A stretch of 64,000 bases of DNA from Myxococcales bacterium. GTDB taxonomy: Bacteria > Myxococcota_A > UBA796 > GCA-2862545. The position numbers and the translations under genes were made by a program. Below are positions 51,026 through 60,354 of the stretch, piece after piece. Under the pieces are notes generated by a model. That model searched no databases. It had not been told where the DNA came from and worked only from the letters and a program-made list of their open reading frames with translations. The stretch spans positions 54,025-118,024 of the forward strand of contig JAHQVJ010000021.1 in the NCBI GenBank assembly GCA_019634415.1, written 5' to 3'. Every line of letters begins with the position of its first letter. The stretch's first letter is position 1.

Positions 51026-52705
51026 TCACCCGGCGCACCGGAACCCCAACGTGTCCAGCCGCCGATCGGGCAGGTGCGACGCGCGCGTCCACGTGCGCAG
51101 CGCCTTCCCGTCGTCGAACATCCAGCCGCCACCCCGCACCACCATGGGCTCCGCCTCGAGGCCAGGCAGGCGGCGCGGGTTGATGTCTGGCCCCGATGCA
51201 TAGAACGCAGGGTCGTCGGCGTCGGCACACCACTCCCACACGTTGCCAGCAAGGTCGTGGATGCCCCACGGTGACACCCCCTCAGGCCGACGACCCACCG
51301 GGCTGGTGCCCGTGCGCTGGCCAAACCAGGCACGCTCCGTCGTCGGCGCGGCGCGCCCCCACGGATAGCGGCGACCGTCCACCCCACGGGCTGCCTTCTC
51401 CCACTCGGCTTCCGTGGGAAGCCGCAGCCCCAGCCAGCCCGCGTAGGCCTGGGCGTCGGCATGGGACACGAACACCACGGGATGTTCGCGCTGCGAGGGC
51501 GAGGGGCCCTTCGTGCTCGGCCAGTGGGCGACGAACCGATGCGGATCGTCGGGCTCGTAGCCGGTGGCGCTCAGGAAGGCATGGAACTGGCCATTGGTGA
51601 CGGGATGACGATCGAGCCCGAAGGCGTCGACGTGCACCCGCCGTCGATCGGGCCCCATCAGGAAGGTTCCCGCGTCCACCTGAACCAGCTCGTGGTCGTT
51701 GGGGTTGTGGCCCACCCGTGGCTCCGACACCGCCAAGGCCACGCCGAGGGAGTCCATCAGCCGGTCGCGCACCTCGGCGGCCCCGGTGGGTCGGTCCTCC
51801 GGTCGCTTGGCCAGGCACCGGAGGATCGCCTCCTGCACTCCGGGGTGGAGCCCCGGCCGGACGACGGAGGGAGGCTCGGGCTCCCTGGACGTGTGCGCCA
51901 TCATCAGAGCGTAGGGCTGCGCATCGTCGAACGGGGGAGCCCCGGTGAAGAGCTCGTAGAGCAGCACCCCGAAGGTGTACAGATCGGACTGGTAGTCCAC
52001 CGACTCGCCGCGGACCTGCTCGGGCGACATGTAGCGGCAGGTGCCCATCACCGCGCCCGTCAGCGTGTAGGTGGTGCCTTCGAGGACACGCGCGATGCCG
52101 AAGTCGATGATGCGGGGCCACAGCCGCCCCTGGACCGCATCTACGAGGACGTTCCCGGGCTTGAGGTCGCGATGCACCACGCCGCGCGCATGGGCCGCCT
52201 CCAGCCCCGACAAGATGCCGACGGCGAGCTCGCCACACTCGCGCGGCGGCAAGCCACCTCGCCAGCGCTTGAGGAAGTCGGCCAGCGTAGGCGCATCCAC
52301 GCGCTCCATCACCAACGCGATGGTGTCGCCTTCGGTCACCGTGTCGAGCACGGGGACCACGTTGGGATGGGCCCAGCCGCGCGTGATGCGCCCTTCGCGC
52401 AGGAACCGGCGCCGGATCCCGCTGTCGCCCACCAGGTTGGGGTGCAGCACCTTCACCGCCACGTGGCGCTCGAGCGCCTCGTCCCACGCCGCGTACACGG
52501 CACTCATGCCCCCCTCTCCCAGGAGCTTGCCCACCACGTAGGGACCGAGCTGCGTGCCAGCGGACAGCAGCCGATTGGGGGGCGTGCTGGGGGCGTCGCT
52601 GTGGGAGACGTCATCCATCATGACAGTGGGCGCAATGGCCCCACACTCCGGGCACCGGGAGTGATCGACCGGATAGCGCGCGTCGCACCGTGAGCAGAGC
52701 ACCAC
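51026..52705 (-). CDS. Ser/Thr protein kinase fused to SUMF1-like domain
   Basis: A 559-residue fusion. A zinc-ribbon (CSRCDARYPVDHSRCPECG, 4-22) leads into a protein kinase (about 53-310) with all key residues: GEGGMSAVY, VAVKVL, HRDLKPGN, DFGIARV and the SPEQ segment. Residues 330-559 are a SUMF1/formylglycine-generating-type domain (VDAGTFLMGPDRRRVHVDAFGLDRHPVTNGQF, RLPTEAEWEKAARG, YPWGR, DLAGNVWEW). Its active-site segment is RGGGWMFDDGKALRTWTR, where both catalytic cysteines of true FGE are absent. It may act as a binding module in kinase signalling. GTG start at 52705. Confidence 0.9.
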   Translation of the reverse strand: MVLCSRCDARYPVDHSRCPECGAIAPTVMMDDVSHSDAPSTPPNRLLSAGTQLGPYVVGKLLGEGGMSAVYAAWDEALERHVAVKVLHPNLVGDSGIRRRFLREGRITRGWAHPNVVPVLDTVTEGDTIALVMERVDAPTLADFLKRWRGGLPPRECGELAVGILSGLEAAHARGVVHRDLKPGNVLVDAVQGRLWPRIIDFGIARVLEGTTYTLTGAVMGTCRYMSPEQVRGESVDYQSDLYTFGVLLYELFTGAPPFDDAQPYALMMAHTSREPEPPSVVRPGLHPGVQEAILRCLAKRPEDRPTGAAEVRDRLMDSLGVALAVSEPRVGHNPNDHELVQVDAGTFLMGPDRRRVHVDAFGLDRHPVTNGQFHAFLSATGYEPDDPHRFVAHWPSTKGPSPSQREHPVVFVSHADAQAYAGWLGLRLPTEAEWEKAARGVDGRRYPWGRAAPTTERAWFGQRTGTSPVGRRPEGVSPWGIHDLAGNVWEWCADADDPAFYASGPDINPRRLPGLEAEPMVVRGGGWMFDDGKALRTWTRASHLPDRRLDTLGFRCAG

Positions 52706-52801
52706 AACAGGAGCTTAGCAGCTCCCTAGACGATCAGCTGCGTGCAACCTCACGGCAACCCCTTCCTCGCACACCTGGCCGGGATGGACCGAGGAGAGGA
52801 C

Positions 52802-53728
52802 ATGGCGGCGACGGTGAGCGATCCGTCTGTCCCACGCTCACTGCGGGACGGGCGCTACATCTGGCGGCGGCATCTGGCCGACGGCGGCACAGCATCGGTG
52901 CACCTGTACGACGACATCCACACGAACATACCCGTGGCCGTGAAGCTGCTCCACGCCCGCATCCTCAAGCGTCTGCGCAACGGTGCCGAGCGCTTCGTGG
53001 CGGAGGCGCAGGCCCTGTCGCGCCTAAGGGATCCCCACGTGGTGCCCGTCTACGCAGCGGGAAAGGACGACGGCCACCTGTGGTACGCCATGGAGTACGC
53101 GGAGCAAGGGACCCTCGAGGATGCGGTGCGCCGGCAGCCACGAATTCCCCCCCTGCGAGCAGCTCGCTGGGTCTTCGAGACGCTGATGGGGCTTAGGGCG
53201 GTACACGACGCAGGCATGCTCCACCGGGACATCAAGCCGAGCAATCTGATGCTGACGGCGGAACACACGGTGCGCATCGGCGACTTCGGGCTGGCGCGCC
53301 ATCGCGCCTCGGAGGTGCCGTTCCGAACGGAGTCGGGGATAGCCATGGGCTCCCACGGATTCGCCGCCCCCGAGCTGTACCACAACGCCAAGCACGCCGA
53401 TGAGCGCGCGGATCTTCATGCGGCCGCAGCCACGCTGTTCCAGCTGCTGTCCGGACGGCGACCGGGAGCCCTGATCTTCCTCCACGTGGACGATCGCATC
53501 ATGGCGAACGTGCCGGTGGCCTTCCGCGACCTCGTGCTCACGGGGATCTCCAAGTCCCCCGACGACCGCTGGTCCGACGCCTACAGCATGGCCCACGCGC
53601 TGGTGGAGGCCACGGCGACCTGGTGCGCCCACATCGACCATCCTCTCGATCCGCACACCTGGTGGGCCGACTGGTTCGGAGAGACCCCGAGCCTGTGGCA
53701 GCGCGTGCGACGCTGGTTCGGCGACTAG
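52802..53728 (+). CDS. Soluble Ser/Thr protein kinase
   Basis: A 308-residue Hanks-type kinase without a membrane segment or extra domain. Recognisable are LADGGTASVHLYD (glycine loop), VAVKLL (catalytic Lys), HRDIKPSN, GDFGLARH and APELYHNAKHADERADLHA. I chose ATG 52802 because GAGGAGAGGAC precedes it; GTG 52742 and ATG 52784 are in the same frame. It is divergent from the kinase-SUMF1 gene, with 96 bases between the two starts, and the pair may be controlled together. FHA proteins such as the ABC transporter at 17.4 kb are possible partners by general knowledge. Confidence 0.9.
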   Translation: MAATVSDPSVPRSLRDGRYIWRRHLADGGTASVHLYDDIHTNIPVAVKLLHARILKRLRNGAERFVAEAQALSRLRDPHVVPVYAAGKDDGHLWYAMEYAEQGTLEDAVRRQPRIPPLRAARWVFETLMGLRAVHDAGMLHRDIKPSNLMLTAEHTVRIGDFGLARHRASEVPFRTESGIAMGSHGFAAPELYHNAKHADERADLHAAAATLFQLLSGRRPGALIFLHVDDRIMANVPVAFRDLVLTGISKSPDDRWSDAYSMAHALVEATATWCAHIDHPLDPHTWWADWFGETPSLWQRVRRWFGD

Positions 53729-53741
53729 GCCGCCACGACGA

Positions 53742-54218
53742 TCAACCCACCGCCTGGCCCTGCCGCCAGGCCTCGAGCAGTAGGTGCCCAGGTACCGCGA
53801 GCTCGAGGCGGTAGGCGCCCGTGTCGAGCTTCGTGGCGGACACCGCCCCGCTGGCGACGAGTCGGTGGATCTCGATGAGCTCGCGGGAGTCCACGTCCAG
53901 CGGCTCCCCGAGCTTCTCCAGGAACACCAAGAACGTGAGACTATTCAGGTCGAATGGAGAGTTCTGTGCCAGAAGCACGCTCTTCCAGGCCTGGATGGCC
54001 CGCGCAGGAATGCGACCGGCAATGCTCGCGGAGTAGCAAGAGGGGCACAGCGGCAGCAGGTTCTCGGGCACGTCGCCACCGTCGTCCACCACGTACACCA
54101 CGTTGTTGTGGTCCAGCGCGATCCACTGCCCGCACGCTGGGTTGCCGCAGCGGAAGCCAGCCTCGCGGTACACCTCGACCACCAGACGGTGGATGGACTC
54201 CCCGTTCGGCACTGCCAC
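53742..54218 (-). CDS. HNH-like zinc-binding protein
   Basis: A 158-residue protein. Residues 20-75 resemble an HNH nuclease core: FRCGNPACGQWIALDHNNVVYVVDDGGDVPENLLPLCPSCYSA, with two zinc-binding CxxC-like pairs, an aspartate-histidine (DH) at the usual place and the N in ENLLPLC. The final histidine is replaced (CPSCY), so nuclease activity is uncertain. The C-terminal half is a helical region with a winged-helix flavour (LIEIHRLVASGAVSATKLDTGAYRL). It lies eight bases downstream of the RNase gene on the same strand, so it is probably its operon partner. Confidence 0.6.
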   Translation of the reverse strand: MAVPNGESIHRLVVEVYREAGFRCGNPACGQWIALDHNNVVYVVDDGGDVPENLLPLCPSCYSASIAGRIPARAIQAWKSVLLAQNSPFDLNSLTFLVFLEKLGEPLDVDSRELIEIHRLVASGAVSATKLDTGAYRLELAVPGHLLLEAWRQGQAVG

Positions 54219-54226
54219 GCGACCTC

Positions 54227-56779
54227 CTAGGGGACATCCCCTCCCACGCGGATGATATCGGCCTCGACGCTGGCCCGACCCCAGTCGACCCCCGTGGTGC
54301 GCACCGTGACGCGTTGTCCGAGGGATAGCGTGAAGCCTGTGATCTGATCGTTGGCGCGCACCGGCATGTCGATCCCGAGCGTCTTGTCGTCTCGGTAGCG
54401 CACGCTCACCGACAGATCGGTGCGATCCAACCGAACGGCGGCCCGCCCGCGCAGCAGCCCCACGAGGATTCCGTCCTCCACGCGGGTACGTCCGTCGAAG
54501 GCCTGGAGATCTCGCAGGCGGTGGCTCTCGAAGCTGGCGGCGTCCACGCGGATCTCCATGGCATCCACGTGCTGCTGGATCGGCAGCAGCTGCTCGCGCT
54601 GGTAGCTGCTCGCGCTGTCGCGCTCCTCACGGTACAGCGCATCGTCGATGAGTCGGTGCACGATGAGATCAGGGTAGCGGCGGATCGGCGACGTGAAGTG
54701 GGCGTAGTGCTGCTTGGCCAGCGCTCCGTGCCCCAGCTGCTCGAAGTGGTAGGTGGCCTTCTCGAGCACCTGACCCACGTGGTAGCGAAACACCAGGAAG
54801 GTGATGTTCGGACCGTCCCCCTCGTCGAAGGAGGCGGCCTCCTCGAGCGCTCGCTGTAGCGACGCCTGGTCGCTCACGCGAGCCTGAAGGCCCAGGTACT
54901 GCGCCACCTGCTGCAGCGCGCCCCAGTCGGCGTCTCCGGCATGGGGATGCACCCGATACAGACAGAGCTGGTCGGGATGGTGCTCCCCGAGGAAGCGCGC
55001 CACACACTCGTTGGCGAGCAGCATGAACTCCTCGATGAGCTGGTGGCTCCGCTTCTCCGGATCGTTGCCGAGGTTCAGATCGAGGCTACCCGCCTGCTTG
55101 CGTGCCGCCCTCAGCGCCTGAGCGAGCCGATCGAGTGTGCGCAGGCGCCAGGCGTGCTCGTGGTCTGCGCCATCCAACACGGCCTGGGCGCCGCTGTAGT
55201 CGAGGCGGCAGTGGTTGTGGATCGCGGTGCGCACGACCTCGGTGCTCAGCACCTCGAGATCGTCGGTGAGCTCCACGAGCAAGGAGAGGGCTGGGCTGTC
55301 CTGGCCGCCGTGCAAGCTGCACACCTCGTCGGCGAGGATCGGTGGCAGCACGGGGATCTCCCCCTCCACCAGGTACGTCGTGAAGCTGCGCTTCAGCGCC
55401 TCTCGGTCCAGCGGGGTGTCCTGGGGCACGAAGGACGCCACATCGGCGATGTGCACGCCGATCCGATAGCGCCCGGGCGCCAGCTCCTCGATGGACAGCG
55501 CATCGTCGAGGTCCTTGGTGCGTGTGGGATCGATGGAGATCACCACGGTCTCGCGTAGATCTCGCCGGCGCCCCGACGCCACGTCGGCGTCGAGGTCGAA
55601 GGCCGCCACGAGCGCGCGGGCCTGCTCCTCGACCCCGTCGGGGAACCGCTGGGGGCGGTTGTAGCGCAGCGCGATGGTCTGCGCGTCGGAGCCGTATCGC
55701 TCGCGATAGCGCAGATCGGGAGCCCGGAGCCGAGGGTCCTCGAGCAGGATCTGCACGCCCCAGTCCTCCTCCATCTGGTCGGTCCAGGCGAGCAGATCGT
55801 CGTGATCCCCCAGCGGCAGCATCGCCTCGGCCGTGTACATCTTGTCTTCCACGTGCCGCATCGCCGTGAGGATGCCCTCCTCGGGAAACGCCTGCGCCAG
55901 GCGATCCACCATGACCTCGCGCTTGCGATCCAGCTGGAACAGCACGGGGACCCCGAGCCGCTCCGCCCACCGATCCACGAACCGCTGCAAGCCCTCTCGC
56001 TCGGACTCGGGCGCGTCGATGGTGCAGGCCACGCCGCCGATGCGGTCATCGAACTGCACCTGGTGCCCCTCCACCACCTCCAGCTCACCCAAGGCTGCGT
56101 AGACCAAGTCCCGCGCTCGGTAGCCGGCGATGCGGTGGCGAATCGACACATCGATGTCGGTGGCGTCGCGCACGCGACGCCCCAGGCGCATCAGCTCGAG
56201 GGCCGGAACGTGCTCGGCGTCCACCATCACGTCGAGCCGACCACGCTTGCTGTCCACCTTGTGGCCGTGCACCCGCTCGGCGTCGACGCCAGCCTCGGCG
56301 AGGAAAGGCGCCAGGAACGACACGACGGCAGGCTGGCTGGACAGCCCCGCCACGTCCACCCCGCGCCCCAGGGTCTGGACCTCGAGCTGCCACCGCGACA
56401 GCTTCTTTCGGAGCTGAGGCAGGCGGTTGCGCTTGCTCGACAGGTTGCGCTCGGCATCCCGCACCACGATCCGCAGCGCCCCTGGCCCCACGACCCGTAC
56501 GTGCACCACGTCTTCCTTGCGATCGGGAGACGAGAGGATCGCGTGGGCCTCCACCCCCTCCAGCGATCCGTCCACCACGGGCGCGTCCAGGAAGACCGGC
56601 GCGCCCACAGCCTCGGCCCCCAGCTCCTCCAGGAACGTCACCGCCTCGCGCCAGTCGTCCACCTCGGCGCGGATCCGCCCACGCACCCGCCACACTCCGA
56701 CGTCGAGCCAGGTGGCCTCGGCGTGCTCCACCTCGCCGTCGAGGGCCTCGAGTAGCGGCTGGGAGTCGGGCGTGGGCAT
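54227..56779 (-). CDS. RNase II/R-family exoribonuclease with unusual N-terminus
   Basis: An 850-residue RNB-family 3'-5' exoribonuclease. The RNB domain occupies about 405-745, with catalytic acids in SIDPTRTKDLDDA (about 413-425), YRIGVHIADVASFV, and HFTSPIRRYPDLIVHRLIDD near 690. A C-terminal S1-like region (770-850) follows. The first 400 residues do not show the winged helix and cold-shock OB folds of RNase R; they contain mixed alpha/beta repeats and a segment (DSKRGRLDVMVDAEHVPALELMRLGRRVRDATDIDVSI) that may be an RNA-binding KH-like unit. ATG 56779 has GAGG upstream. It is divergent from an SRPBCC gene. Confidence 0.85.
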   Translation of the reverse strand: MPTPDSQPLLEALDGEVEHAEATWLDVGVWRVRGRIRAEVDDWREAVTFLEELGAEAVGAPVFLDAPVVDGSLEGVEAHAILSSPDRKEDVVHVRVVGPGALRIVVRDAERNLSSKRNRLPQLRKKLSRWQLEVQTLGRGVDVAGLSSQPAVVSFLAPFLAEAGVDAERVHGHKVDSKRGRLDVMVDAEHVPALELMRLGRRVRDATDIDVSIRHRIAGYRARDLVYAALGELEVVEGHQVQFDDRIGGVACTIDAPESEREGLQRFVDRWAERLGVPVLFQLDRKREVMVDRLAQAFPEEGILTAMRHVEDKMYTAEAMLPLGDHDDLLAWTDQMEEDWGVQILLEDPRLRAPDLRYRERYGSDAQTIALRYNRPQRFPDGVEEQARALVAAFDLDADVASGRRRDLRETVVISIDPTRTKDLDDALSIEELAPGRYRIGVHIADVASFVPQDTPLDREALKRSFTTYLVEGEIPVLPPILADEVCSLHGGQDSPALSLLVELTDDLEVLSTEVVRTAIHNHCRLDYSGAQAVLDGADHEHAWRLRTLDRLAQALRAARKQAGSLDLNLGNDPEKRSHQLIEEFMLLANECVARFLGEHHPDQLCLYRVHPHAGDADWGALQQVAQYLGLQARVSDQASLQRALEEAASFDEGDGPNITFLVFRYHVGQVLEKATYHFEQLGHGALAKQHYAHFTSPIRRYPDLIVHRLIDDALYREERDSASSYQREQLLPIQQHVDAMEIRVDAASFESHRLRDLQAFDGRTRVEDGILVGLLRGRAAVRLDRTDLSVSVRYRDDKTLGIDMPVRANDQITGFTLSLGQRVTVRTTGVDWGRASVEADIIRVGGDVP

Positions 56780-56843
56780 CGGTGCCTCGTAGCCCGGCTG
56801 GCCCGGATCAGCGCGTCGGAGTACCCCACGATCCGGAGGGAGC

Positions 56844-57350
56844 ATGGTGGCCTTCGTGCTCGGGTGCAGCCTGGCGTGGGGATCCAAGTGGGACGACGTG
56901 CCCGCAGACGTGGAGGTCTCCCGCGTGATCGACGCGGATCCGCTCACGGTGCATCGTCGCTTCGACGACTGGCAGGAGTGGCAATCCCTGATGCCAGGAG
57001 ACTGTGCGATCGAGTGGCGGCTGAACGCCCGCACCACGGGAGTGGGGGCTCGCGCCACGGTCCGCTACGATCTGGGCCCGATGCGGCGCCTGCTGCGCGG
57101 CGTGATCACCCAGGACGAGCCAGGACGTGTGCTGCTCGTAGAGCACGAGGGCAACCGTGGCTGGTACACGCAGTTCCGCGTGGAGGCGGTGCCCGATGGC
57201 ACTCGCGCCACGCTCCTGACGCCCCTGACGGCCCCTCCCTGGCCGCTGAAGAGCATCTTCCACCGATCGGTGAAGCCGGCCATGGAGGACTGCTACGCGC
57301 GCACGCTCCAGGCCATCGCCGACGTCACCGACGACGCAGACGAGCCCTGA
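56844..57350 (+). CDS. SRPBCC (polyketide cyclase-like) exported protein
   Basis: A 168-residue protein with ATG 56844 behind GGAGGG. VAFVLGCSLAWGS looks like a short signal with possible lipobox (LGC). The rest fits the SRPBCC fold: VEVSRVIDADPLTVHRRFDDWQEWQSLMPG, IEWRLNARTTGVGARATVRYD, and a long C-terminal helix (FHRSVKPAMEDCYARTLQAIADVT). It binds an unknown hydrophobic ligand. Its TGA is part of the CTGATCAG end of convergent-junction repeat copy C. Confidence 0.7.
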   Translation: MVAFVLGCSLAWGSKWDDVPADVEVSRVIDADPLTVHRRFDDWQEWQSLMPGDCAIEWRLNARTTGVGARATVRYDLGPMRRLLRGVITQDEPGRVLLVEHEGNRGWYTQFRVEAVPDGTRATLLTPLTAPPWPLKSIFHRSVKPAMEDCYARTLQAIADVTDDADEP

Positions 57351-57415
57351 TCAGCTGCGAGCGAAGCTCCCAGCCATCAACACAGTGGCAGCGCAGCCGG
57401 CACGAGTCTGATCAG
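57347..57415 (-). repeat. Convergent-junction repeat, copy C
   Basis: A 69-bp copy on the minus strand that begins CTGATCAGACTCGTGCCGGC (identical to copy A for 21 bases) and ends CTGATCAG. Its ends hold the stop codons of the SRPBCC gene (57348-57350) and of the outer-membrane gene (57414-57412). GAGC-TTC-GCTC forms an internal hairpin. Confidence 0.75.
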
Positions 57416-60282
57416 AGCGCGAACCCTGCTCCCAGGCGGAACAGGATCTGGCTGTCCTCCACGACCCCCCGCCGCGCCTCGGACTGCACCCCCACGAGGT
57501 CGGCGCTGCGCGAGATCACGCCGAGGCCACCGCTCAGGTACAGGTAGCGCACCAGGGTCACGCCCACCTCGGCATCGAAGGCGTTGGCATAGGGCAGCTC
57601 GAGACCAGCGAACTTGCCGGAGTACCCGGCCAGCAGGTAGAGCCGCCCGACATCTGCGCCCACCTCGGCACCCAGCCCGAGCGCCGAAGCCCCGAGAGGC
57701 TGGACGTTCACGTCGCAGTCTGCCTCCGTGCAGCTCTCGAAGGTGATGAAGTCGGCCCGGTGCAGACCCGCTCTGCCGCCGAGCCAGAAGCGATTGCCAC
57801 CGAGATCGAGGGGCAGTCGCCCGAGCACGTCGAGCTCGAGCTGGCCGAGGGTGTCGTTGATCACCTCGCCAAACGCCGGTGCATCGATGGCGTAGCTGGT
57901 CAGCCGACCCGACACGTGCACGCCGAGCGCAGCCAGCCCGAGCTCGTCCCCCCACGCACGCGCATCCAGCTCGCCGCCGTACGGCGAGGCAGGGGATCCG
58001 CCAGCCGCTCCGCCCACACTGAACACATCCCCCAGCAACGGCCCCGGATCGTCCGAGGGCGTCTGCTGATAGCGGTACACCGAGCCCACGCCCACCAGCC
58101 GGGCGCGTAGCCACGGGATGTCGCTGTCGCCACGTACCCTGGGCTCCTTGGGGGGCTTGTCCTTCTTCGGCTTCTTGGGCTTGTCGGAGGTCTCCTCGGT
58201 CTCGCCCTCCGCGTCGGCCACGCCGTCGCCTTCCCCTTCCCCTTCCGGAGGGCTCTGCGCAGGCTCTCCACCGAAGGGCACCACCACGGAGTCGAACAGA
58301 TCCCCCGACCGCGCCGACACCGTGACGTCGCCCGCCGCGTCTGCGGGCAGGGTCCACGGCGCGGTCACCACACCGTCGGCCGAGATGGTGTTGGGTCCGA
58401 TCTCACCGAGCGACGCCTCGAAGGACACATCGGGCTCGGCGAAGGGCCGTCCATCCTCGTCGAGGGGGCGCGCCACCAGCGACACCGTCGATCCGGCCTC
58501 CACCCGTGGCGGATCGAGCGAGATGATCATCAGAGGACCCACGGGAGCAGGTGCACTGCCCGGCATCCAGACGTTCCGAACCGTGGCCTGCCACGACGAC
58601 ACGGCCTCGGCGGCCCGTGCATCTCCCGCAGAAGGCAGCCGCAGTGCGCTGCCGTACCGTGCGGAGATGACGCCCGTGGCACCATGCCCAGCGCCCGCCC
58701 GAGCGCGAATCGCCGTGAGTCCCAGCGACCCGTCGGGCTGAAAGACGGCCCGCGCAACACCGTCTGCTCCGGTGATCACCGACGGCGGAAACATCCGCCC
58801 GGACTCGGCCGACAGCACCACCTCGGCGTTGGGGACGGGTCGACCGAAGGCATCGAGCGTGGCCACGAGGAGATCCACTCGCTGACCCGCCGGAATCACC
58901 GAGCGCTCGGGGATCAGCGCCACGGCAGAGACGGGGCCAGTCGATACCGCCGTCTTCACGTAGCCCTGGATCTCGAGATCCGTCCCCGAGGGGCTCACCG
59001 TGGCCCGCCAGGTTCCGTCCTCGCCTTCGAGGGGCTCGGCGGTGAGCACCCCGCCGTCCACCACGACGCTCAGCGATCCGGGGCCGGCGATCTTGCCCGA
59101 CAGCTCGATGGGTTGGAGCACGGGCTTCGTGAGCTCCGACGGCTCGCTGGTCAGCGTCAGCGACCGCGCGGTGGGCGCCACCACGGTGGCCTGCATCTCG
59201 TCGACGGGCCCATCGGGCAGGCCGACGCGAACGGTGGTCTCGACGGCCTCCTCGGGCAGAGTCCACACCGCTTCCCAGATCCCGGCTCCCAGGGACTGAG
59301 CCTCGGTGACCGCTCCCTCCTCCACCTCGAAGACGGGCACCACGGAGGCTCCCTCGACGCCCTTGAGCACCGCGCGCAGGGGGACCTCCCCACGCGATGC
59401 CGGCAGATCGGAAGGTAGCGGGAACAGCGTGAGCACAGGCTGAGACTCCACCACCAAGGGGATCTCGATCCGGGTCTCCCCGTCGAAGCTGCGGGTGGTC
59501 TGCGTGGCCGTGGTCACGCCCTTCGGGACCTCCACGGCGATGGTGGCACGCCCGTCCACATCCGACTTCACCGGTCCGTAGACCCGATCTCCCACCGTGA
59601 GCGTGACCTCCGAGCCAGGGGCCGCCCACATCTTCTGCTCCACGCGACCCGCGGGCCCCACCGCAGAGGTGACGAACCGCCCGAAGGGATCGGCGGCGTC
59701 TACCACGGTGAGGGTCAGGTTGTCGGCGGACTCGCCATCCAGGCTCAGCGGCAGCGCGATGCGCCCATCGGCCGAGCGCGTCGGCGTGCCCACGGACCCG
59801 GCACTGGAGCGAACCACGACCTGGCTCACCCCACTCAGCTGCACGGTGTCGGGGATCGTGTCACCCTCGCCCGCATCCACGGTGAGGGGCTCGTGTGGAC
59901 GCACCATGAGGGGCGCCGTGAGGAGCACCTCGGAGGCATCCTCCAGCTGCTGGCGCACGGTCATGGTCACCTGGAGATCGCTCTCGATGGTCCCCGGCCA
60001 GTACGTCCACACGTACACGCCGTCTCGCAGCTCCTCCACGGGACCGACCTCGCCGTGGTTGGCCTCGGCGGTCAGCACCATCCCTCTCCGGGGGGTGCCG
60101 TCGGGGCGCAGGGCGACCAGACCCAGCGTGGCCTGACGGTCTGCAGTTCCCAGCACCGGCGTGGAGGGCAGCAGCTCCACCAAGCCGCCAGGGCCGAACA
60201 CGTCTTGGGCGAACGCGGCTCTGACCGGCAACAAGCTACAGGCGACGCAGATCAGCGCCAGGAGCGAGCGAAAGGGTCCCAC
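57412..60282 (-). CDS. Ig-like repeat outer-membrane protein with C-terminal beta-barrel
   Basis: A 956-residue exported protein. The signal peptide (MGPFRSLLALICVACSLLPVRAAFAQ) is cleaved near residue 26. Residues 30-660 contain several bacterial Ig-like domains (LLVATLDAFGRPVPNAEVVLSAESGRMFPPSVITGADGVARAVF; SLVARPLDEDGRPFAEPDVSF), as in invasin/intimin stalks. A Glu/Lys/Pro linker (about 670-715) precedes a C-terminal region of alternating hydrophobic strands ending GVVEDSQILFRLGAGFAL, with a terminal Leu, typical of an outer-membrane barrel. It is likely a surface structural or adhesion protein. Its stop lies in repeat copy C. Confidence 0.8.
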   Translation of the reverse strand: MGPFRSLLALICVACSLLPVRAAFAQDVFGPGGLVELLPSTPVLGTADRQATLGLVALRPDGTPRRGMVLTAEANHGEVGPVEELRDGVYVWTYWPGTIESDLQVTMTVRQQLEDASEVLLTAPLMVRPHEPLTVDAGEGDTIPDTVQLSGVSQVVVRSSAGSVGTPTRSADGRIALPLSLDGESADNLTLTVVDAADPFGRFVTSAVGPAGRVEQKMWAAPGSEVTLTVGDRVYGPVKSDVDGRATIAVEVPKGVTTATQTTRSFDGETRIEIPLVVESQPVLTLFPLPSDLPASRGEVPLRAVLKGVEGASVVPVFEVEEGAVTEAQSLGAGIWEAVWTLPEEAVETTVRVGLPDGPVDEMQATVVAPTARSLTLTSEPSELTKPVLQPIELSGKIAGPGSLSVVVDGGVLTAEPLEGEDGTWRATVSPSGTDLEIQGYVKTAVSTGPVSAVALIPERSVIPAGQRVDLLVATLDAFGRPVPNAEVVLSAESGRMFPPSVITGADGVARAVFQPDGSLGLTAIRARAGAGHGATGVISARYGSALRLPSAGDARAAEAVSSWQATVRNVWMPGSAPAPVGPLMIISLDPPRVEAGSTVSLVARPLDEDGRPFAEPDVSFEASLGEIGPNTISADGVVTAPWTLPADAAGDVTVSARSGDLFDSVVVPFGGEPAQSPPEGEGEGDGVADAEGETEETSDKPKKPKKDKPPKEPRVRGDSDIPWLRARLVGVGSVYRYQQTPSDDPGPLLGDVFSVGGAAGGSPASPYGGELDARAWGDELGLAALGVHVSGRLTSYAIDAPAFGEVINDTLGQLELDVLGRLPLDLGGNRFWLGGRAGLHRADFITFESCTEADCDVNVQPLGASALGLGAEVGADVGRLYLLAGYSGKFAGLELPYANAFDAEVGVTLVRYLYLSGGLGVISRSADLVGVQSEARRGVVEDSQILFRLGAGFAL

Positions 60283-60354
60283 GGGTCTCTCCGTTGGCAG
60301 GAAGCGACTCTACCTCGTCGGACAACACTTCGGCGACCGATTCGACGAGCACGC

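Noticed and set aside
51026..52000. SUMF1-like domain as the maturase of the sulfatase
   Set aside because: Both catalytic cysteines of formylglycine-generating enzymes are absent.
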